Assembly: GCA_038527215.1 (NCBI GenBank)
Contig: JBCBGC010000028.1
Span: forward strand, 1-64,000
Source of the DNA: JAWPMV01 sp038527215
GTDB taxonomy: Bacteria > Bacteroidota > Bacteroidia > J057
Length of the DNA: 64,000 nt
Direction of reading: 5' to 3'
This document shows, in pieces, positions 61,002 through 64,000 of the stretch (positions are counted from its first letter, which is position 1; each line of letters starts with the position of its first letter). Both the position numbers and the translations under genes were made by a program. The notes below the pieces were generated by a model. The model saw only the letters and a list, made by a program, of their open reading frames with translations. It did not search any database and was not told the DNA's origin.

Positions 61002-62288
61002 TTAACCAATTTTAGAAGAAGCGTAAAACACCAATAGGCTAAATATGATCAGGCCGAACAGGAAATATCGACTCAACCAGACGTCTTTGTACCAGATCAC
61101 AGAAACGGTGTCTGCGGATACATTTTCATTGCTCTTGTACAATTGTACATAGTAGGTTCCCGGCTCTTCCAGCCGGAAGATTTTAGAAGTACTCACATCC
61201 GATTCGGTCCACCTTTCCCCATCTTCTACGCCGGTGTAATAATAGAAGCTGCCTTCCATTTTGTTGATGGCGGCCTGCTCGCTATCGAGGATATAAGCAA
61301 AAATAAACATCTCGGAATTGGTAGAAACAGAGGTAGCCTGTAAATCCATCCGGAATAAACCCGGCTCTGTAACCTCAATGGGCTCAGAGATCAGGGCATT
61401 TTCTTCGCTGAGGTCTTGCAGGCTAAAGGTTCGGCTAAAGAAGGTTTGCCCATCGTATGCGATGGAATAGAGCATCAGCAACAACATAGCCAGCGCACCG
61501 ACCAGTGAGATTTTCCGGACCCCGCGCCACTGCTCTTCGGTGAGCTTGAGCTGCTCGATTTCTGGGTTCTCATCAAAGGCTTCCAGCACCTTGCGTCGGG
61601 AGATAGGCGCTTCCCGGAAATATTCTATTTCCTTAATTTCTTTTTTGTTCTGATCCGACATGCGGTACTCCACCGAGTAGTCAATGCCCCGCAACTTATA
61701 CATGCCGAAGCGGATCAGGTCTCCATGTTTGATCTGGTAGTTGGACTCCCCCTCGAAAAATATCAGACTGGCTTCTCCATATTCCCGGACGATCTGCGGA
61801 TTGTGGTCTTTGAAAAAAGACATGCGCAGGTTTTTGGGTACCAGAGAAGGCGTCTCAGGGATAATTTCCTCAGATATGTAATAGCCTTCACGATCTTCGA
61901 TCAGATAAAAGTAGGTGCGATTTTCATCCATCAACAACCACTCATCATAAATCCAGACCTCGTTAGAATAGCCGGTTTCTCCTTCCTCAGACCAGTATTC
62001 TTTATAGTTCATGCGCCAGCGCGAGCGCGAGATCACCTGGTGGATACGGTCATGGAAGCGCGCATACTGACCCAGGCGAATAAAGGACATGGGCTTGTGG
62101 CGCGTAGGCGTGCCCAGGGACTTCAGGATTTGATGCTCCTCGGACTGGGCATCCAGCACGGAACCACAATACTGACAAGCGACGTATTGAGCACGCGGGT
62201 GCATCACCTCTTGGGCAGCCCCACAATTTTGGCAGTTGAATTGCTTGACCGAAGCCTGTTGTACCTGCGTTTTGATGGAAGTATCCAT
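61002..62288 (-). CDS. Zinc-ribbon DUF4178 membrane protein
   Basis: The 428-residue protein begins with a zinc ribbon (FNCQNCGAAQ and ACQYCGSVLD, two CxxC), then a DUF4178-type beta domain (about 65-215; WIYDEWLLMDENRTYFYLIEDRE in parts), a membrane segment (about 262-280), an extracytoplasmic beta region and a second membrane segment at the end (YFLFGLIIFSLLVFYA). DUF4178 proteins occur in conserved envelope-stress-like loci with DUF350 and polyamine-synthase-like partners; those are not here. A shorter homologue precedes it by 16 nt. The function is unknown. Confidence 0.75.
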   Translation of the reverse strand: MDTSIKTQVQQASVKQFNCQNCGAAQEVMHPRAQYVACQYCGSVLDAQSEEHQILKSLGTPTRHKPMSFIRLGQYARFHDRIHQVISRSRWRMNYKEYWSEEGETGYSNEVWIYDEWLLMDENRTYFYLIEDREGYYISEEIIPETPSLVPKNLRMSFFKDHNPQIVREYGEASLIFFEGESNYQIKHGDLIRFGMYKLRGIDYSVEYRMSDQNKKEIKEIEYFREAPISRRKVLEAFDENPEIEQLKLTEEQWRGVRKISLVGALAMLLLMLYSIAYDGQTFFSRTFSLQDLSEENALISEPIEVTEPGLFRMDLQATSVSTNSEMFIFAYILDSEQAAINKMEGSFYYYTGVEDGERWTESDVSTSKIFRLEEPGTYYVQLYKSNENVSADTVSVIWYKDVWLSRYFLFGLIIFSLLVFYASSKIG

Positions 62289-62304
62289 ATTGCTTGCGCT
62301 TGTC

Positions 62305-62922
62305 TTATGAAATTTCTAGCTCAGCCAGATCAAATACCCGGCCACTAAACAAAACGGTCTCGTCTGGCAGCACCTCTAAACTCATGACCTGCCGTTTCCA
62401 CAGGCCATCAATAAAGTCGGCTGGTTCACCGGGAATAATCCGAAAGGGTAATTCACCTTCTCCGCCATTGACCCGAGCCCGGCTTTTCGAAGTAACAAAG
62501 ACCTCATCCCAGGCCCCGTTAAAATCAGTCCAGCTCCCGACCTTGATGCGGTCGAAATTGGGCGGGCTACCCAGCTTTTTTTCTTCCCGAAATAAGGTAA
62601 AGCTCCCATCGTCCTCTTGGATCCATCCCACGGAACCGTCATCAAGGAATTGAATGAACCACTCATCCCAGAACCCATCCTCATAGTCAATCCTCATTTT
62701 ACCCAAAATCAAAAAATCCCGTTCTTCAATCCTTCCTTGTCGGCCGACCGCCAGGGCGGAACCATAGTCAATGAGCAAATTTTTCGAGCCCACGGCAGCC
62801 AAAGAGTCAGCATTGACATGGCTGGTTTGGCCACAATGGTTACAGACCAGAGTACGCGAGCCGGGGTGAGATTGGGGTACCGGAGCACCACAAGAGGGAC
62901 ATTCAAATTCTCGTGAGAACAT
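62305..62922 (-). CDS. Short zinc-ribbon DUF4178 protein
   Basis: The start at 62922 (MFSREFECPSCGAPV) gives 205 residues; the frame opens at 62952. The zinc ribbon (CPSCG, CNHCG) is followed by one DUF4178 domain (WDEWFIQFLDDGSVGWIQEDD, then the strand RIKVGSWTDFNGAWDEVFVT in parts). There is no membrane segment. It is first in the four-gene minus operon and is homologous to the soluble half of its larger neighbour. Confidence 0.75.
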   Translation of the reverse strand: MFSREFECPSCGAPVPQSHPGSRTLVCNHCGQTSHVNADSLAAVGSKNLLIDYGSALAVGRQGRIEERDFLILGKMRIDYEDGFWDEWFIQFLDDGSVGWIQEDDGSFTLFREEKKLGSPPNFDRIKVGSWTDFNGAWDEVFVTSKSRARVNGGEGELPFRIIPGEPADFIDGLWKRQVMSLEVLPDETVLFSGRVFDLAELEIS

Positions 62923-63065
62923 ATGCTGTTGGTGTGCCTGACTACTTCGCATTGGGGGAAGACAGGCTTACTGGTATCAAAAGGACCTTCTTTCTGAGCG
63001 AAGGTTGGACAATTTTCCCTTCTAATTTAAGGCTTTTCCAGATATCTAGTAGGTTGTTCCGGGAA

Positions 63066-63554
63066 TTAGCGAAAGAGTAACACGACCGCCTGGGCAATCA
63101 TGCTTTCTTTGCGCCCTACCGCATCGGTTTTTTCGTGGGTGGTGGCCTTGATGGAGATTTGGTCTACAGAAACCCCCATGGTTTGGGCAATGACGGCCTG
63201 CATGGCCGGAACATGTGGGTTTAACTTAGGTTTCTCAGCGATGATGGTGGCATCCATATTAGCCAGCTGATAGCCTTTTTCCTTGACTAATTTATACGCG
63301 TCTTCCAGAAAAATTTTGCTATCCGCATTTTTGTAACGAGGATCGGTATCGGGGAAGTGAAAGCCAATATCCCGCAGGTTGAGGGCCCCCAGCAAGGCAT
63401 CACAAATGGCATGCAGCAACACATCCGCATCGGAGTGCCCCAATAAACCCGTTTCATGGGGAATCTCAACCCCACCGAGGATCAGTTTGCGATCGTGAAC
63501 CAGGCGGTGCGTATCATATCCGTATCCGATGCGAAAAGGTAAGCTCTGTGTCAT
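63066..63554 (-). CDS. ispF: 2-C-methyl-D-erythritol 2,4-cyclodiphosphate synthase
   Basis: The 162-residue enzyme of the non-mevalonate isoprenoid pathway has its metal ligands Asp14, His16 (GYDTHRL) and His48 (GHSDADVLLHAICDALLGA), then DIGFHFPDTDPRYKNADS and KATTHEKTDAVGRKE. It forms the cyclic diphosphate from CDP-ME 2-phosphate. The ATG overlaps the stop of the HAD phosphatase gene upstream by 4 nt, so the two are coupled. It supplies isoprenoid precursors to enzymes such as the polyprenyl synthase at 49071. Confidence 0.97.
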   Translation of the reverse strand: MTQSLPFRIGYGYDTHRLVHDRKLILGGVEIPHETGLLGHSDADVLLHAICDALLGALNLRDIGFHFPDTDPRYKNADSKIFLEDAYKLVKEKGYQLANMDATIIAEKPKLNPHVPAMQAVIAQTMGVSVDQISIKATTHEKTDAVGRKESMIAQAVVLLFR

Positions 63555-64000
63555 GATGGGTTTGATTCTGCTTGATAAAAATCTCCTTGAGGATGAAAAG
63601 GCCGGAAATATCCCTCATTCGCCCATTCCAGCATGGGTCGGTCCCCAGCGGTGTCTCCATAGGCATAGGTTTTTTCTACGGTTTCGGGAGCAAAAGCCGC
63701 TTTCAGGTGGCGTACTTTTTCTGGGCCGTGGCAGTTTTTGCCCCTTAGTTTACCCTGAAAAATCCCTTCCTCATAAGCTGCCTCCGAACCAATCCAGGAA
63801 AATCCTTGGGCTTCTGCCCAGGGTCGCGTCCAAATATCCAGCGAAGCCGTAACGATCACTATCTGATGACCTTGCCGGCGATGCCAATTCAGTCTTTTCC
63901 GAGCCGCTGGCCGAATCAATTTCGGAAGAATTTGCTTACAGAAATCCGCGCCTTTTTCCTGGAGGGCCTTTTCTTCCATGCCACCGAGGAAGTAGGCCAG
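63551..64000 (-). CDS. HAD-superfamily phosphatase, 5' end beyond the window
   Basis: The frame is open to the window edge (LAYFLGG precedes the first internal Met at 63979), so the N-terminal DxDxT motif is missing here. The visible part has HQIVIVTASLDIWTRPWAEA (motif II Thr), the motif III Lys region GKLRGKNCHGPEK, and motif IV AYGDTAGDRPMLEWAN. This is the HAD-IB (SerB-like) type. The substrate is unknown. Translational coupling with ispF (ATGA) suggests a common transcript. Confidence 0.85.
   Translation of the reverse strand: MAYFLGGMEEKALQEKGADFCKQILPKLIRPAARKRLNWHRRQGHQIVIVTASLDIWTRPWAEAQGFSWIGSEAAYEEGIFQGKLRGKNCHGPEKVRHLKAAFAPETVEKTYAYGDTAGDRPMLEWANEGYFRPFHPQGDFYQAESNPS

Overview
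The window looks like a chromosomal segment of a Bacteroidota bacterium, most likely from the Saprospiria (Saprospira/Lewinella-like). The grounds are a giant secreted protein with a type IX secretion type B (gliding-motility) C-terminal domain, a second protein with a type A-like C-terminal sorting domain, a TonB-dependent receptor, 6-bladed beta-propeller lipoproteins, near absence of Shine-Dalgarno sequences, and several exact matches to the Bacteroidota -7 promoter element TAnnTTTG. Base composition is about 50% GC by eye. I recognise no tRNA, rRNA, insertion sequence or CRISPR array.

Layout. 1-409: duplicated palindromic repeat. 410-7732: a four-PAS hybrid histidine kinase converging on a three-gene minus operon (TrpF-like barrel, M1 metallopeptidase, membrane adenylyl-type cyclase). 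7844-12269: small membrane protein, decayed AAA+ remnant, EreA-like protein, glycerophosphodiester phosphodiesterase and SDR. 12425-16388: two paralogues, each with three divergent N-terminal repeats and a nucleoside-deoxyribosyltransferase/TIR-like C-terminal domain that lacks the expected catalytic Glu; simple-sequence repeats separate them. 16345-23175: a multi-copy locus of small secreted Cys-containing peptides paired with beta-propeller lipoproteins. A minus-strand branch (propeller plus thioredoxin-like lipoprotein) and a plus-strand branch (three tandem cassettes of about 1.6 kb, the third decaying) diverge from an AT-rich stretch next to four phased DnaA-box-like sites. 23363-25081: ddl and recR. 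25094-28681: GT2 fusion, methyltransferase, secreted protein. 28863-31313: TonB receptor. 31533-36133: surface glycan genes (two GT-C-like membrane proteins, methyltransferase, GT2). 36143-43311: FabG, phasin-like protein, ppk1, TPR membrane protein, gatC. 43398-48722: the giant type IX secretion substrate. 49071-57339: polyprenyl synthase, Ala/Glu-rich lipoprotein, type IX-like protein, GT4, GCS2-CBS fusion, large lipoprotein. 57423-64000: uvrB, small OmpA-like protein, a DUF4178 zinc-ribbon operon, ispF and a truncated HAD phosphatase.

The strongest candidate for an undescribed system is the peptide-propeller locus at 16.3-23.2 kb. Each plus-strand unit has a structured leader of about 225 nt, a small exported six-Cys peptide, a perfect 18-bp palindrome that can act as a terminator, and a propeller lipoprotein. 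It resembles in layout the NVEALA-peptide/BF3164-like propeller pairs of Bacteroides, but the peptide sequence differs. The triple-repeat/NDT-like paralogue pair beside it is the second candidate. Housekeeping genes are ordinary. Function assignments rest on motifs read by eye, without database searches.
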